Shown: positions 9,293-19,174, counted from the first letter of the stretch. The stretch: 64,000 nucleotides of DNA from Chryseobacterium sp. ZHDP1 (GCF_018603435.1 NZ_CP075682.1:4774001-4838000), one strand, 5' to 3'. Program-made: numbers and translations. Notes: generated by a model not told the origin, from the letters alone.

Positions 9293-9554
9293 CTTTTTGA
9301 TTTGATCTGAAAGCTGGCTGAAATCATTTAATAAAGTTTAAATGCTCATTTCCAGATATTTTTAACTAAAATCCTATAGTGTTTTTCACTGATACAAAGC
9401 TCTGCAATAATTGTTTCCTGAACTAATATGATCTGCTTCTGAAATAGTACAATTCGGACATTTTGGATTTGGTTTTTATTTAATCAAAAAGAGAAAATAA
9501 ACTTTGAATCTCATTTTACATATCGTAAATTGCCTGCTTTAAAAATTGTGCGGA

Positions 9555-10448
9555 ATGAAAAATATTTTAAAAACCGGCTCGCTTGGTTTGATTTTAGCAG
9601 TATATAGCTGTCAATCAGTAAATACCACTAAAATGTTTTATGAAGATGTAAAGCCCGAGAAAGTTTCGGATCAGTTCAGTTTTACCGAAGGTCCTTCCTC
9701 GGATAAAGAAGGGAATGTGTACTTCACGGATCAGCCGAATGATAAGATTTATTATTGGGACTGGAAAACCAATAAAGTGATTGAGTTCATGAATAAAACG
9801 GGAAGAGCCAACGGAACACATTTCGATAAAGATGATAATTTAATCACCTGTTCCGATGATCAGGGTGAAATCTGGAAAATTTCAAAAGATAAAAAAGTAC
9901 AGGTTCTGCTGAAAGGCTTTGAAGGAAAAAGACTGAACGGACCGAATGATGTCTGGAATGACGAGTTTGGCGGAATGTATTTTACCGATCCTCTGTATGT
10001 ACGAGATTACTGGGTGAATTTTAAGCAGGAAACTCCGCATAAAAGTTTATACTACAGAAATAAAGACGGACAGATTTCCAAACTTGAAACCTTTACACAG
10101 CCGAATGGAGTGGTAGGAAGCGAAAAATTCAGAAAATTGTATGTTTCGGATATTGATGCCGGAAAAACATATGTTTATGATATTTTGGGCGAAGGAAAAT
10201 TATCCGAGAAAAAACTTTTCTGTGAAATGGGTTCCGACGGAATGACGTTAGACAAACACGGAAATCTTTATTTAACTGGAAAAGGGGTTCATGTATTCAA
10301 CAGAGAAGGAAAGAAGATTTATCATATTCCCATCGAAGAAGACTGGACTTCTAACGTTACTTTCGGAGGTAAAAATAATGATGTTCTATTCATCACCGCT
10401 TCAAAATCTGTTTATACTTTACCGACACGAGTAAGAGGAGTGAGATAA
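9555..10448 (+). CDS. SMP-30/gluconolactonase/LRE family lipoprotein
   Basis: About 297 residues from the ATG at 9555; an in-frame TTG at 9546 is less likely. The signal peptide ends in the lipobox-like LAVYSC, so it is probably a lipoprotein. The rest is a six-bladed SMP-30 propeller: FTEGPSSDKEGNVYFTD, LNGPNDVWNDEFGGMYFTDP, TQPNGVVGSEK and SDGMTLDKHGNLYLTG supply the metal-binding Glu/Asn/Asp positions typical of gluconolactonase. The substrate is unknown; a sugar lactone is the family default. Confidence 0.85.
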   Translation: MKNILKTGSLGLILAVYSCQSVNTTKMFYEDVKPEKVSDQFSFTEGPSSDKEGNVYFTDQPNDKIYYWDWKTNKVIEFMNKTGRANGTHFDKDDNLITCSDDQGEIWKISKDKKVQVLLKGFEGKRLNGPNDVWNDEFGGMYFTDPLYVRDYWVNFKQETPHKSLYYRNKDGQISKLETFTQPNGVVGSEKFRKLYVSDIDAGKTYVYDILGEGKLSEKKLFCEMGSDGMTLDKHGNLYLTGKGVHVFNREGKKIYHIPIEEDWTSNVTFGGKNNDVLFITASKSVYTLPTRVRGVR

Positions 10449-10452
10449 ATTT

Positions 10453-10525
10453 AAGGTTGAGGTTAAGGTTTAGATAAGCGTTGTGTTTTAATCTCAGCCT
10501 TAATCTAAATCTTAACCTCAACCTT
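10453..10525. terminator. Long hairpin made of micro-repeats between convergent genes
   Basis: A 23-nt arm at 10453-10475 (AAGGTTGAGGTTAAGG then TTTAGAT) matches the reverse complement of 10503-10525 with one mismatch. The arms are made of GGTTAA/GGTTGA-like hexamers. It sits exactly between the convergent lactonase and helicase genes, so it probably acts as a bidirectional terminator. Confidence 0.6.
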
Positions 10526-10529
10526 AATC

Positions 10530-11837
10530 TTAATACGCCACTTCCATTTTTACTTTCTTGCCCTTCAGTTTTTCATTGGCAAGTTTTTTCAGCAGCGCAT
10601 TGACTTTATTTCTTGATACGGCAACGTAAGAAGTCGTGTCTTTTACTTCGATCAAGCCGACATCTTCTTTCTGGAGTTCTCCTTTTTTCAGCAGATAACC
10701 AACAATGTCCACTTTATTCACTTTGTCTTTTTTTCCGGCGCTGATATAGATGGTTTGAAAAGGCGTTTTTTCCGGAACTCTGGTAAATCCGGCTACGCTG
10801 TCTTCCGGTGTATTGTTTTTGATGAAAGGGAAATTTTCATCTTCCGTCATAATAAGATACGCAAAACCTTTCGCGTTCATTCTTGCTGTACGACCGTTTC
10901 TGTGGATGAAAGCGTCTTCTTTCGGCGGTAACTGATAATGAACGATCGATTCTACTTCCGGAACATCTAACCCTCTTGCAGCCAGATCAGTGGTAATTAA
11001 AATTCTTGCAGAATCGTTCCTAAATTTCAGCAGGGCGCGTTCTCTTTCATCCTGTTCCATTCCTCCATGGAAGGTTTCTCTGTCAATTCCTTTCTGGCGG
11101 AGAAGCTCGGAAATCCGGTCAACTGCTTCTCGGTGATTGCAGAAAATTAAAGTTCTTTTGTTCCCGATTTTACAGATTAAATTGAATAACGTGTCCAGTT
11201 TTTCTTCCGGCGTAGTCATTACCTTTTTAAACTGAATGTCGGGTTTTGCTTCGCTTAGTTTTAAAAAATCAATAATCTTTTCATCTTTTAATCCAGTAAA
11301 TGCAGGAATTTCGTCCATTGCCGTTGCGGAAGTTAAAATTCTCTGAGACAATCCCTTCAATGAATTGGAAATAAATTCCATATCATCATGAAAGCCAAGT
11401 TCAAGAGCCTTATCAAACTCATCCAGAACCAGCGTTTTGATGGTTTTCGGATCAAAATTATTATTCCTCAGATGATAAACCACTCTTCCCGGTGTTCCGA
11501 TTAATACCGCCGGAGCTTCAATCAGGTTGTTTACCTCAATTTTTTTGTCGTGACCGCCATAACACACGGAAACTTTAAAATCGGTTCCCATTGCTTTAAA
11601 AACCTGCTCGATCTGTAAAGCCAGTTCTCGCGCCGGAACCAGAATAAGAGCCTGAATTCCTGAACTGTTTTTCTTTAAATTTCGCAGCACAGGAAACAAA
11701 AAAGCCAGTGTTTTTCCCGAACCGGTAGGAGAGAGCAGGACAACATCCTGATTGTTTTCTGTCGCTTTGTATGTAGATTTCTGCATCTGATTCATGTCCT
11801 GAATCTGCAGTTTTTCGTAGATAGATTCTAATTCCAT
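10530..11837 (-). CDS. dbpA: DEAD-box type RNA helicase, DbpA-like
   Basis: A 435-residue helicase. Motif I SPTGSGKT is at about 36-43, Ia PARELALQ follows, motif II reads DEFD rather than DEAD (VLDEFDKALE), then TSATA (motif III), TTDLAARGLD (V) and HRNGRTAR (VI). The C-terminal 75 residues form a DbpA RNA-binding domain (KVDIVGYLLKKGEL... VSRNKVNALLKKL) that recognises 23S rRNA hairpin 92 in the known family. Likely role: large-subunit assembly. The DEFD variant keeps both catalytic acidic residues. Confidence 0.9.
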   Translation of the reverse strand: MELESIYEKLQIQDMNQMQKSTYKATENNQDVVLLSPTGSGKTLAFLFPVLRNLKKNSSGIQALILVPARELALQIEQVFKAMGTDFKVSVCYGGHDKKIEVNNLIEAPAVLIGTPGRVVYHLRNNNFDPKTIKTLVLDEFDKALELGFHDDMEFISNSLKGLSQRILTSATAMDEIPAFTGLKDEKIIDFLKLSEAKPDIQFKKVMTTPEEKLDTLFNLICKIGNKRTLIFCNHREAVDRISELLRQKGIDRETFHGGMEQDERERALLKFRNDSARILITTDLAARGLDVPEVESIVHYQLPPKEDAFIHRNGRTARMNAKGFAYLIMTEDENFPFIKNNTPEDSVAGFTRVPEKTPFQTIYISAGKKDKVNKVDIVGYLLKKGELQKEDVGLIEVKDTTSYVAVSRNKVNALLKKLANEKLKGKKVKMEVAY

Positions 11838-12245
11838 GGTGCAAAGATACAGAATTCGTTATGGTGTTGGCTAGTTGTTTTTTTCAGTTTAAAGTTTAAG
11901 ATTTGTTTTTAACTAAAAGATATCAATAAAAAATTATAAGGCGCTTTTTCCTGATTTCAAAGGCTGGATTAGAATGATGGTTTAGCTGTCTTAGGTAGCT
12001 TCATTTTATTAAAACAATATTTCAGGGATGAATATTTGTAAAGTATGCATTGTCTGGTAAAGATATGCAGTATTTTGATGCTCAGAATATTATTGTTTGT
12101 TTCAAATAAATTTCATATCTTTGCACCCACTTTTGTGGCGAAAAGGTTTGAAGAGTAAATAACTAAAAATTAATTACTTCCGTATTTTTCAATTCACATT
12201 TATTCAGACCGTTGAAAGAGAAGGAATACAAATTTAATTAGAATT
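11838..12245. other. Intergenic region and long leader upstream of rpsA
   Basis: 408 bp without a gene between the divergent dbpA and rpsA. The part next to dbpA is plain AT-rich sequence. The rpsA promoter lies at 12093-12123. The roughly 115-nt transcribed leader contains a small hairpin, CCCACTTTTGTGG (12126-12138). I see no other structure. Confidence 0.5.
12093..12123 (+). promoter_or_regulatory. Bacteroidetes-type promoter of rpsA
   Basis: A perfect -7 element TATCTTTG lies at 12116-12123, followed by CAC. TTG candidates for the -33 element lie at 12093-12095 (20-nt spacer) and 12097-12099 (16-nt spacer). Transcription would start near 12130. Confidence 0.75.
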
Positions 12246-14042
12246 ATGTCAAAAGAGACAAATTCAGCTGAATTATTATTAAATCAAAACGTAGCACCTG
12301 AACAATTTGACTGGGATTCTTTCGAATCTGGTCTTGATGCTGATGCTAGAAAAGAGAAAAGCGATTTAGAAGAAATCTACAACGGATCTTTAAACAACTT
12401 AGACGATAACGACGTTCTAATTGGTAAAGTAGTAAGATTAACTGATAAAGAAGCTATCGTAGACATCAACTTCAAGTCTGAAGGTGTTATTTCTCTTAAC
12501 GAATTCCGTTACAACCAAGGTCTTAAAGTAGGAGACGAGGTAGAAGTAATGGTGGACAGAAGAGAAGACAAAACAGGACAGTTACAGTTATCTCACAGAA
12601 AAGCAAGAACGCTTAAAGCCTGGGATAAAGTAAACGAACTTCACGAAACAGGTGAAATCGTTAACGGTTTTGTTAAGTCTAGAACTAAAGGAGGTATGAT
12701 CGTTGACGTACATGGAATCGAAGCATTCTTACCTGGTTCTCAGATCGACGTTAAGCCAATTAAAGATTACGATCAGTTCGTAGGAAAAACTATGGAATTC
12801 AAAGTTGTGAAAATCAACCCTGAGTTCAAAAACGTAGTAGTTTCTCACAAAGCATTGATCGAAGCAGATATCGAAGGTCAGAAAAAAGAAATCATCGCTC
12901 AGTTAGAAAAAGGACAGGTTCTTGAAGGTACTGTTAAGAATATTACTTCTTACGGTGTGTTCATCGACTTAGGAGGTGTTGATGGATTGATCCACATTAC
13001 AGACCTTTCTTGGTCTAGAGTGAACCACCCATCTGAAATCCTTGAGGACGGACAGACTGTAAAAGTGGTTATCCTTGATTTTGATGATGAGAAAACAAGA
13101 ATCCAGTTAGGTATGAAGCAATTAGAAGCTCATCCTTGGGATGCTCTTTCTGCTGACTTAAAAGTTGGAGATAAAGTAAAAGGAAAAGTAGTAGTTCTTG
13201 CTGACTATGGTGCATTCGTAGAAATTGCTCCGGGTGTTGAAGGATTAATCCACGTTTCTGAAATGTCTTGGTCTACTCACTTGAGATCTGCAGGTGACTT
13301 TGTAAAAGTAGGTGATGAGGTAGAAGCTGAAGTACTTACTTTAGACAGAGAAGACAGAAAAATTTCTTTAGGTATCAAGCAATTAAGCAAAGATCCATGG
13401 GAAAATATCGAAGCTAAGTATCCTGTAGGATCTAAGCACGTAGGAACTGTAAGAAACTTCACTAACTTTGGTGTATTCGTAGAGTTAGAAGAAGGTATCG
13501 ACGGTTTAATCTACATTTCTGATCTTTCTTGGACTAAGAAAATCAAGCATCCATCTGAATTCTGTGCAGTTGGTGATAAATTAGATGTTGTAGTTCTTGA
13601 ACTAGACATCCAGGCTAGAAGATTATCTCTAGGTCACAAACAATTAACAGAAAACCCTTGGGATGCATTCGAAACTAAATATGCTGAAGGAACAGTTCAC
13701 GCTGGTAAAGCGGTAGAAGTACACGATAAAGGAGCTTCTGTACAGTTCGAAGATGCTGAAGTTGAAGCATTCTGTCCATCAAGATTATTAGAGAAGGAAG
13801 ACGGATCTAAAATCAAGAAAGGTGAAGAGGCTGATTTCAAAGTAATTGAATTCAACAAAGAATTCAAGAGAGTAGTAGTTTCTCATACAGGAATCTTCAG
13901 AGACGAAGAGAAGAAAAACGTAAGAGAAAACTCTAACAACAGATCTAATAATGTTTCATCATCTTCAAACGAAGAGAGATCTACTCTTGGAGATATCGAT
14001 GCATTAGCAGAATTAAAAAGAAAAATGGAAGAAGGGAAATAA
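12246..14042 (+). CDS. rpsA: 30S ribosomal protein S1
   Basis: A 598-residue S1 with a series of S1 OB-fold domains. Repeated hallmarks are GVFIDLGGVDGLIHITDLSW, GAFVEIAPGVEGLIHVSEMSW and GVFVELEEGIDGLIYISDLSW, with a more divergent domain at each end. The acidic N-terminus and a Ser/Asn-rich C-terminal tail fit the Bacteroidetes form. Role: recruits mRNA to the 30S subunit, which matters here because these bacteria rarely use Shine-Dalgarno pairing. Codon use is strongly biased (GAA, AAA, GTA, TCT), as expected for a highly expressed gene. It stands alone between its own promoter and a strong terminator. Confidence 0.96.
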   Translation: MSKETNSAELLLNQNVAPEQFDWDSFESGLDADARKEKSDLEEIYNGSLNNLDDNDVLIGKVVRLTDKEAIVDINFKSEGVISLNEFRYNQGLKVGDEVEVMVDRREDKTGQLQLSHRKARTLKAWDKVNELHETGEIVNGFVKSRTKGGMIVDVHGIEAFLPGSQIDVKPIKDYDQFVGKTMEFKVVKINPEFKNVVVSHKALIEADIEGQKKEIIAQLEKGQVLEGTVKNITSYGVFIDLGGVDGLIHITDLSWSRVNHPSEILEDGQTVKVVILDFDDEKTRIQLGMKQLEAHPWDALSADLKVGDKVKGKVVVLADYGAFVEIAPGVEGLIHVSEMSWSTHLRSAGDFVKVGDEVEAEVLTLDREDRKISLGIKQLSKDPWENIEAKYPVGSKHVGTVRNFTNFGVFVELEEGIDGLIYISDLSWTKKIKHPSEFCAVGDKLDVVVLELDIQARRLSLGHKQLTENPWDAFETKYAEGTVHAGKAVEVHDKGASVQFEDAEVEAFCPSRLLEKEDGSKIKKGEEADFKVIEFNKEFKRVVVSHTGIFRDEEKKNVRENSNNRSNNVSSSSNEERSTLGDIDALAELKRKMEEGK

Positions 14043-14065
14043 TACCTGATTCATTTTAAATATTA

Positions 14066-14090
14066 AGCCACTCAAAAGAGTGGCTTTTTT
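14066..14090 (+). terminator. Terminator of rpsA
   Basis: AGCCACTC (14066-14073), loop AAAA, GAGTGGCT (14078-14085), then a T run. The stem is perfect over 8 bp. Confidence 0.9.
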
Positions 14091-14264
14091 GTTTTTATTC
14101 AATTCATAAAATTGCTGTTAATCCGGGATTTCTTAATTTGATTTATTCATAAATTTAGCGGAGTTTATATACTATTGTTAAATTAAATGTCTATTTAAAT
14201 AATTTTAAATTATACTATTGTTTTATTGTTAATTATATGTAAATTAGCGGCTTTATTAGTGTAT

Positions 14265-16868
14265 ATGAAAAAAGTAGCTTTACCCCTTTTATTTGTAGTT
14301 TCTGCAATGTTTCCTTCTGTTCTTTTCGGACAGGATAATGAGAAGTTAATTAAGGATTATATTTCTCAAAATAAGATCAGAGAATATAAGAAATCAGATC
14401 TTACAAATTTTAAGATTGATAATGTTGATGAATCAAAGTCATTAAATGGAAATGTAATTAAATTCCAGCAGACTTATAATGGACTTCCGGTATACAATGC
14501 GGAAGGTACTGTTTTAGTAAGAGATAATAAAGTAATTTATTATTCTGATACTTTTTTGAAAGATTATACTTCTTCTGTATCAAATACAGCTTCTGTTACG
14601 AAGACTGCTGCTCTTCAGAAAATAGCTGAAAATTTACAGAAAGATAAAATTCAGAATTATCCTATTTTAGGGTATAATGATGCAGATTTAAATAACGCAC
14701 CCGCTGCAAAACAAAGACTGGTATACGTACAAGATAATGGTGCTTTAAAATTAGCTTACCAATTCTCTTTTCCAGAGCCTAATTCTCCAAGCTATTGGGA
14801 TATTCTAGTAGATGCAAATACAGGAAATATTATCAGTAAACTAGATTTGAACTTATCCTGTAATTTCCATAATGATGCTTATTCGCGTGATTACAGTCAT
14901 GTTCATAATGAAACTATTACAGCAGGACCGCTAAAGCAAGAAGAAAGTAAAAATAGTTTTTCACTTTTAGCACCCGATAACGCTTCATATAATGTTTTTG
15001 CATTACCTATAGAGGCTCCTACATTTGGTTCAAGATCAATTGTAAGTAATCCATGGATCTTAACTGCCTCTCCGGAAGGATGGCATTATGACGGAACTAC
15101 CCGTTATACAATTACAAGAGGTAATAACGTACATGCTTATGAGGATACAGCAGGAACCAATGCAGTTGGATATTCACCTGATGGAGGCACTACAAGAAAT
15201 TTCAATTATGCTTTTAATATTAATGATGATCCATTAAACAATCAGAATGCGGCAATAACGAATTTATTTTATATTAATAATAAAATTCACGATATTTTCT
15301 ACATGTTTGGTTTTACTCCTACAGCAAGAAACTTTCAGAATACTAATTTTGGCTTAGGAGGTTCTGGTAACGATTATGTACAGGCTGAAGCACAAGATGG
15401 AGGAGGAACAAATAATGCTAACTTTGCAAGTCCTAGTGATGGAAGTAAACCAAGAATGCAGATGTATCTTTGGTCAGCTGTGAACAGAATATTTTATTAT
15501 AATGCACCGACTTCGGCAGTGCCTCGTCAACCCATTGCAGGAACAGCTTTATTTGGAAATGCTTTAGATGCGACTGGTGTTACAGGCAATGTACAGTTAT
15601 CCTCAGTTCTTGATGGCTGTACAGCAATACCTGCAGGATCTTTAACGGGTAAGATTGGTTTAGTAGAAAGAGGAACTTGTAATTTTACAGTTAAGGTGAA
15701 AAATGCACAAAACGCAGGAGCTACAGCAGTAATTATTTATAATAACACTACAAATGGTGATACGGTTGGAAATATGTCTGGAACTGATGCAACGATTACT
15801 ATCCCATCAGTTCTAATTTCAAATACTGAAGGTGAATATATTAAAGGGCAGCTTTCCGCTAATACAACTGTAAATGTAACTTTAAAAAATGATCCTGCCA
15901 GCAGTATTACGCCAGATGGAAGTTTTGATAATGGAATAGTAGTTCATGAATATGGTCACGGAATTTCTAATAGACTTACCGGAACTGGTTCTGGATGTTT
16001 GAATTCTTCTTTAGATAAAGAGCAAATGGGTGAAGGATGGTCGGACTTCTTTGCTTTAATGCTTACTAATAAGGCGGGAGATAACGCCTCTGTTCCAAGA
16101 GGTATGGCAACATATGCAGCAGGACAAGGGATTTTTGGAAGCGGTATAAGACCAGCTCAATATTCACCAGATTTTGCCATTAATGATTATACTTATGGTG
16201 ACACCAATGGAATGGAGTATACGAATACTAATTTACAAATAGTTCCTGATGTACACTCTATTGGATTTGTATGGGCTACAATGCTTTGGGATCTTCACTG
16301 GCAGTATGTTGCCAAGTATGGATATTCTTCTGATGTAATGGCAAACACAACAAATGGTAGCTCAAGAGTTTTACAATTAGTAACCGACGCATTGAAACTT
16401 CAGGTTTGTAATCCTACATTTATCAATGGTAGAGATGCCATCATTGCAGCAGATCAGGCTAAAGGAGGTGCAGACAGATGTATGATCTGGAGAACGTTTG
16501 CAAAGAGAGGTTTAGGTGTTAATGCTAGTGCGGGAAGTTTAACAAATATTAATGATCAGGTTCAGGATTTTAGTGTTCCTGCAGATTGTGTATTGGCTAC
16601 AGACGAAGTAAAAGTTGTTAAAAACAACATTTCAATTTATCCTAATCCTGCGAAGAATGAATTTTTCATCAATTTCCCAAGCAATACGTTAGGAAAAGTA
16701 AGTGTTGAAATTTATGATATGTCTGGAAAATTAGTTTCTTCTGAGGATAAAATTTCTCCAGATGCTAAAAAATCAATCTCTACAGATAAACTGATTAACG
16801 GAACATATATGGTGAAAGTAAAAGGCATCGGTATTGATGCTGCATCAAAAGTTATTGTTAAAAAATAA
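14265..16868 (+). CDS. Secreted M36 (fungalysin) metalloprotease with PA insert and T9SS sorting domain
   Basis: About 867 residues from the ATG at 14265, where a signal peptide starts (MKKVALPLLFVVSAMF... FGQ). In order: FTP inhibitory propeptide (about 50-200), the M36 catalytic region, a PA domain insert (about 425-538; LVERGTCNFTVKVKNAQNAG), the zinc motif HEYGHGISNRL near residue 561 and the third ligand region EGWSDFFALML. A C-terminal T9SS type A sorting domain ends the protein (IYPNPAKNEFFINFPSNTLG, NGTYMVKVKG). It should be exported by Sec, matured by propeptide removal and released or anchored at the cell surface. Direct repeats of TATACTATTGTT (14167 and 14211) lie in the upstream region. 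Confidence 0.93.
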   Translation: MKKVALPLLFVVSAMFPSVLFGQDNEKLIKDYISQNKIREYKKSDLTNFKIDNVDESKSLNGNVIKFQQTYNGLPVYNAEGTVLVRDNKVIYYSDTFLKDYTSSVSNTASVTKTAALQKIAENLQKDKIQNYPILGYNDADLNNAPAAKQRLVYVQDNGALKLAYQFSFPEPNSPSYWDILVDANTGNIISKLDLNLSCNFHNDAYSRDYSHVHNETITAGPLKQEESKNSFSLLAPDNASYNVFALPIEAPTFGSRSIVSNPWILTASPEGWHYDGTTRYTITRGNNVHAYEDTAGTNAVGYSPDGGTTRNFNYAFNINDDPLNNQNAAITNLFYINNKIHDIFYMFGFTPTARNFQNTNFGLGGSGNDYVQAEAQDGGGTNNANFASPSDGSKPRMQMYLWSAVNRIFYYNAPTSAVPRQPIAGTALFGNALDATGVTGNVQLSSVLDGCTAIPAGSLTGKIGLVERGTCNFTVKVKNAQNAGATAVIIYNNTTNGDTVGNMSGTDATITIPSVLISNTEGEYIKGQLSANTTVNVTLKNDPASSITPDGSFDNGIVVHEYGHGISNRLTGTGSGCLNSSLDKEQMGEGWSDFFALMLTNKAGDNASVPRGMATYAAGQGIFGSGIRPAQYSPDFAINDYTYGDTNGMEYTNTNLQIVPDVHSIGFVWATMLWDLHWQYVAKYGYSSDVMANTTNGSSRVLQLVTDALKLQVCNPTFINGRDAIIAADQAKGGADRCMIWRTFAKRGLGVNASAGSLTNINDQVQDFSVPADCVLATDEVKVVKNNISIYPNPAKNEFFINFPSNTLGKVSVEIYDMSGKLVSSEDKISPDAKKSISTDKLINGTYMVKVKGIGIDAASKVIVKK

Positions 16869-16889
16869 TCTGAATATTTATAAATTTTA

Positions 16890-16925
16890 GTTACGGCGCG
16901 AGCGAAGCTCGCGCCGTAACTTTTT
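16890..16925 (+). terminator. Strong GC-rich terminator after the M36 protease gene
   Basis: A perfect 14-bp stem, GTTACGGCGCGAGC (16890-16903) with loop GAA and its exact complement (16907-16920), then TTTTT. The GC content stands out sharply from the surrounding DNA. Confidence 0.88.
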
Positions 16926-16992
16926 ATTTTCACAGCCATTTTATTATTCATTTAATAATATATTGTACCTTTGCAGGCTGTAAAAATGAATT

Positions 16993-17970
16993 ATGCAGAA
17001 GAAAAATATTTTAAAGGGAGTTCTATTTGTAGGGATTGGCGCAAGTATATATGGGATGCTGGCAACGTTTGTTAAACTCGCTTATCAGGATGGTTATACC
17101 ACTTCAGAAGTTACAACATCACAGTTTTTATTGGGAATAGTGGGCCTTTTAGTCTTAAATTTTATTCAGACAATCACCTCTAAAAAAGCTTTGCCTTCAC
17201 CAACATCAAAAGAAGTAAGAAACTTACTGTTAGCCGGAACTTCATTAGGTTGCACCAGTTTGTTTTATTACATTGCAGTTCAGTATATCAATGTCTCGAT
17301 AGCGATTGTTTTGCTGATGCAGTCCGTCTGGTTCAGTGTAGTGGTGGAAAGTTTTCTGACAAAAAAACTGCCCAATGCAAGAAAAATTGTTTCCGTTATT
17401 ATTGTTTTGGCGGGAACCATTTTAGCCACCAATTTAATCAATGAAAGTTTAGATCTGGACTGGAAAGGAATTTTCTGGGGATTATTAGCTGCAGCTTCCT
17501 ATACACTAACGATGTTTACTTCCAATACTTTAGCAACGCACTTACCTGTTTTCAGAAAAAGTATTATCATGCTTTTGGGTGGTTCAGTTGTTGTTTTTGC
17601 ATTTTTGTTTTTTGCACAGATCGGACCGCTGCATTTCGAAGGTTTAAAATCTTTTTACCTTAATTTTACAGACAATACAGAGCATATTCATTCCTTTAAT
17701 TATTCAATTTTATGGAAATATGGTTTAATTTTATCACTTTTCGGAACCATAATTCCGCCGATTTTATTTAATGTCGGATTTCCGAATGCAGGACTTGGAT
17801 TGGGAAGCATCGTTTCTTCTTTAGAATTACCGGTTTCTGTGACGATGGCCTTTGTTTTATTGGGTGAAAAAGTAATTTTTATACAATGGGTTGGAATTGC
17901 ACTAATACTTTTTGCAATTGTCCTCATGAATTTATCTAAAAAAGAAAATCAACTTGCTGAAATATCTTAA
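16993..17970 (+). CDS. EamA/DMT superfamily permease
   Basis: A 325-residue protein with about ten TM helices arranged as two EamA halves (about 7-150 and 158-315). Features of the family include GIGASIYGMLATFVKLAYQ at the start, LLLAGTSLG-like and SLEFPVS/ELPVSVTMAFVLLGEKV near the end, and a basic C-terminus. Substrate cannot be told from sequence; relatives export amino acids and other metabolites. It has its own terminator downstream. Confidence 0.85.
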   Translation: MQKKNILKGVLFVGIGASIYGMLATFVKLAYQDGYTTSEVTTSQFLLGIVGLLVLNFIQTITSKKALPSPTSKEVRNLLLAGTSLGCTSLFYYIAVQYINVSIAIVLLMQSVWFSVVVESFLTKKLPNARKIVSVIIVLAGTILATNLINESLDLDWKGIFWGLLAAASYTLTMFTSNTLATHLPVFRKSIIMLLGGSVVVFAFLFFAQIGPLHFEGLKSFYLNFTDNTEHIHSFNYSILWKYGLILSLFGTIIPPILFNVGFPNAGLGLGSIVSSLELPVSVTMAFVLLGEKVIFIQWVGIALILFAIVLMNLSKKENQLAEIS

Positions 17971-17982
17971 ATAATACTATTG

Positions 17983-18009
17983 AAACCGTTTCATTTGGAA
18001 CGGTTTTTT
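17983..18009 (+). terminator. Terminator after the EamA gene
   Basis: AAACCGTTTC pairs with GGAACGGTTT around the loop ATTT, then a T run. Confidence 0.8.
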
Positions 18010-18032
18010 AATTTCAGTAAATAAAATGGTTT

Positions 18033-19028
18033 ATGAAATATTACAGAAATATATTTACCGCATTAATTTTTATTACAAGTACGAATCTTTTATTGTCACA
18101 GGTGAAACCACTGGATGCGGAATTAACGAATTATCAATACCCTTTCGAAGTTCATTTTTTAAATTTTACATCTCAGAAAAACAATTTGAAAATGGCTTAC
18201 ATGGATGTTCAGCCAACAAAGTCAAACGGAAAAGTCATCATGCTCCTTCATGGTAAGAATTTTAATGGAGCTTATTGGGAAAGAACCGCCAAAGACCTTT
18301 CAGATAATGGTTTCAGAGTGATTATTCCGGATCAGATAGGATTTGGAAAATCTTCAAAACCTCAAAGTTATCAGTTTTCATTTTCGCAGTTGGCAGAAAA
18401 TACAAAAGCCATTTTGGACAAATTAAAAATCGATAAAATTATTGTTTTAGGACATTCGATGGGAGGGATGATTGCGACAAGATTTACTTTACAATACCCC
18501 GAAAAAGTTGAAAAATTGATCTTAGAAAATCCAATCGGATTGGAAGATTATAAAACATTTGCTGCTTATCAAACAATTGATCAGGCATATCAGTCAGAAT
18601 TAAAAAATACCGCAGAAACCTATAAAAATTATCAGCTTAAATTTTATTACGACAATAAATGGAAAGCAGAATATCAACCATGGTTAAACTTAATTGCAGG
18701 ATGGACTGTACATCCTGATTATCCAAAAGTTGCATGGGATGCAGCCTTAACTTCAGATATGATTTACAATCAGCCGGTTTGCTATGAATTTAAAAACATA
18801 AAAGTTCCCACTTTACTCATTATCGGAACAAGAGACAGAACCGCAATCGGGAAAGACCGCGCTCCAAAAGAACTGCAAACAAAAATGGGGCAATATCAGG
18901 AATTAGGAAAGAAAACACAACAACAGATTGTTGGTTCTAAACTCGTGGAAATCGAAAACGTAGGACACCTTCCGCATATCGAAGTCTATGATAAATTCTG
19001 GAATGCGTTGTATGAATTTATTAAGTAG
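18033..19028 (+). CDS. Secreted alpha/beta hydrolase
   Basis: A 331-residue protein with an N-terminal signal peptide (MKYYRNIFTALIFITSTNLLLS). The alpha/beta-hydrolase core is clear: oxyanion region LLHGKNFNGAYW, nucleophile elbow GHSMGGM (Ser near 142), acid in IIGTRDRTA (Asp near 268) and base in NVGHLPHIEV (His near 312). The substrate is unknown; the family includes esterases, haloperoxidase-like and epoxide hydrolase-like enzymes. It stands between a terminator and a repeat-rich gap. Confidence 0.87.
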   Translation: MKYYRNIFTALIFITSTNLLLSQVKPLDAELTNYQYPFEVHFLNFTSQKNNLKMAYMDVQPTKSNGKVIMLLHGKNFNGAYWERTAKDLSDNGFRVIIPDQIGFGKSSKPQSYQFSFSQLAENTKAILDKLKIDKIIVLGHSMGGMIATRFTLQYPEKVEKLILENPIGLEDYKTFAAYQTIDQAYQSELKNTAETYKNYQLKFYYDNKWKAEYQPWLNLIAGWTVHPDYPKVAWDAALTSDMIYNQPVCYEFKNIKVPTLLIIGTRDRTAIGKDRAPKELQTKMGQYQELGKKTQQQIVGSKLVEIENVGHLPHIEVYDKFWNALYEFIK

Positions 19029-19097
19029 AAAAGCAAAAGGTTTGATGATTGAAAATTTAAATGATTGAGAGAATATATAAATTTATTTTTAATGAAT

Positions 19098-19160
19098 GAA
19101 TTCTCCTCCTCTGGAGGGGTGGCAAAAATTTCCTGAAATTTTTGACGGGGTGGTTTTAAA
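19098..19160. repeat. Dispersed 'GGAGGGGTGGCAAAAATT... TTTTTGACGGGGTGG' repeat
   Basis: The segment around TCCTCCTCTGGAGGGGTGGC and AATTTTTGACGGGGTGG contains two small inverted repeats (CCTCCTCTGGAGG and AAAAATTTCCTGAAATTTTT). It resembles an intergenic repeat commonly seen in flavobacterial genomes; that comparison is from memory. Only one copy is present in this window. Confidence 0.4.
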
Positions 19161-19174
19161 ATGCATACTTTTCT

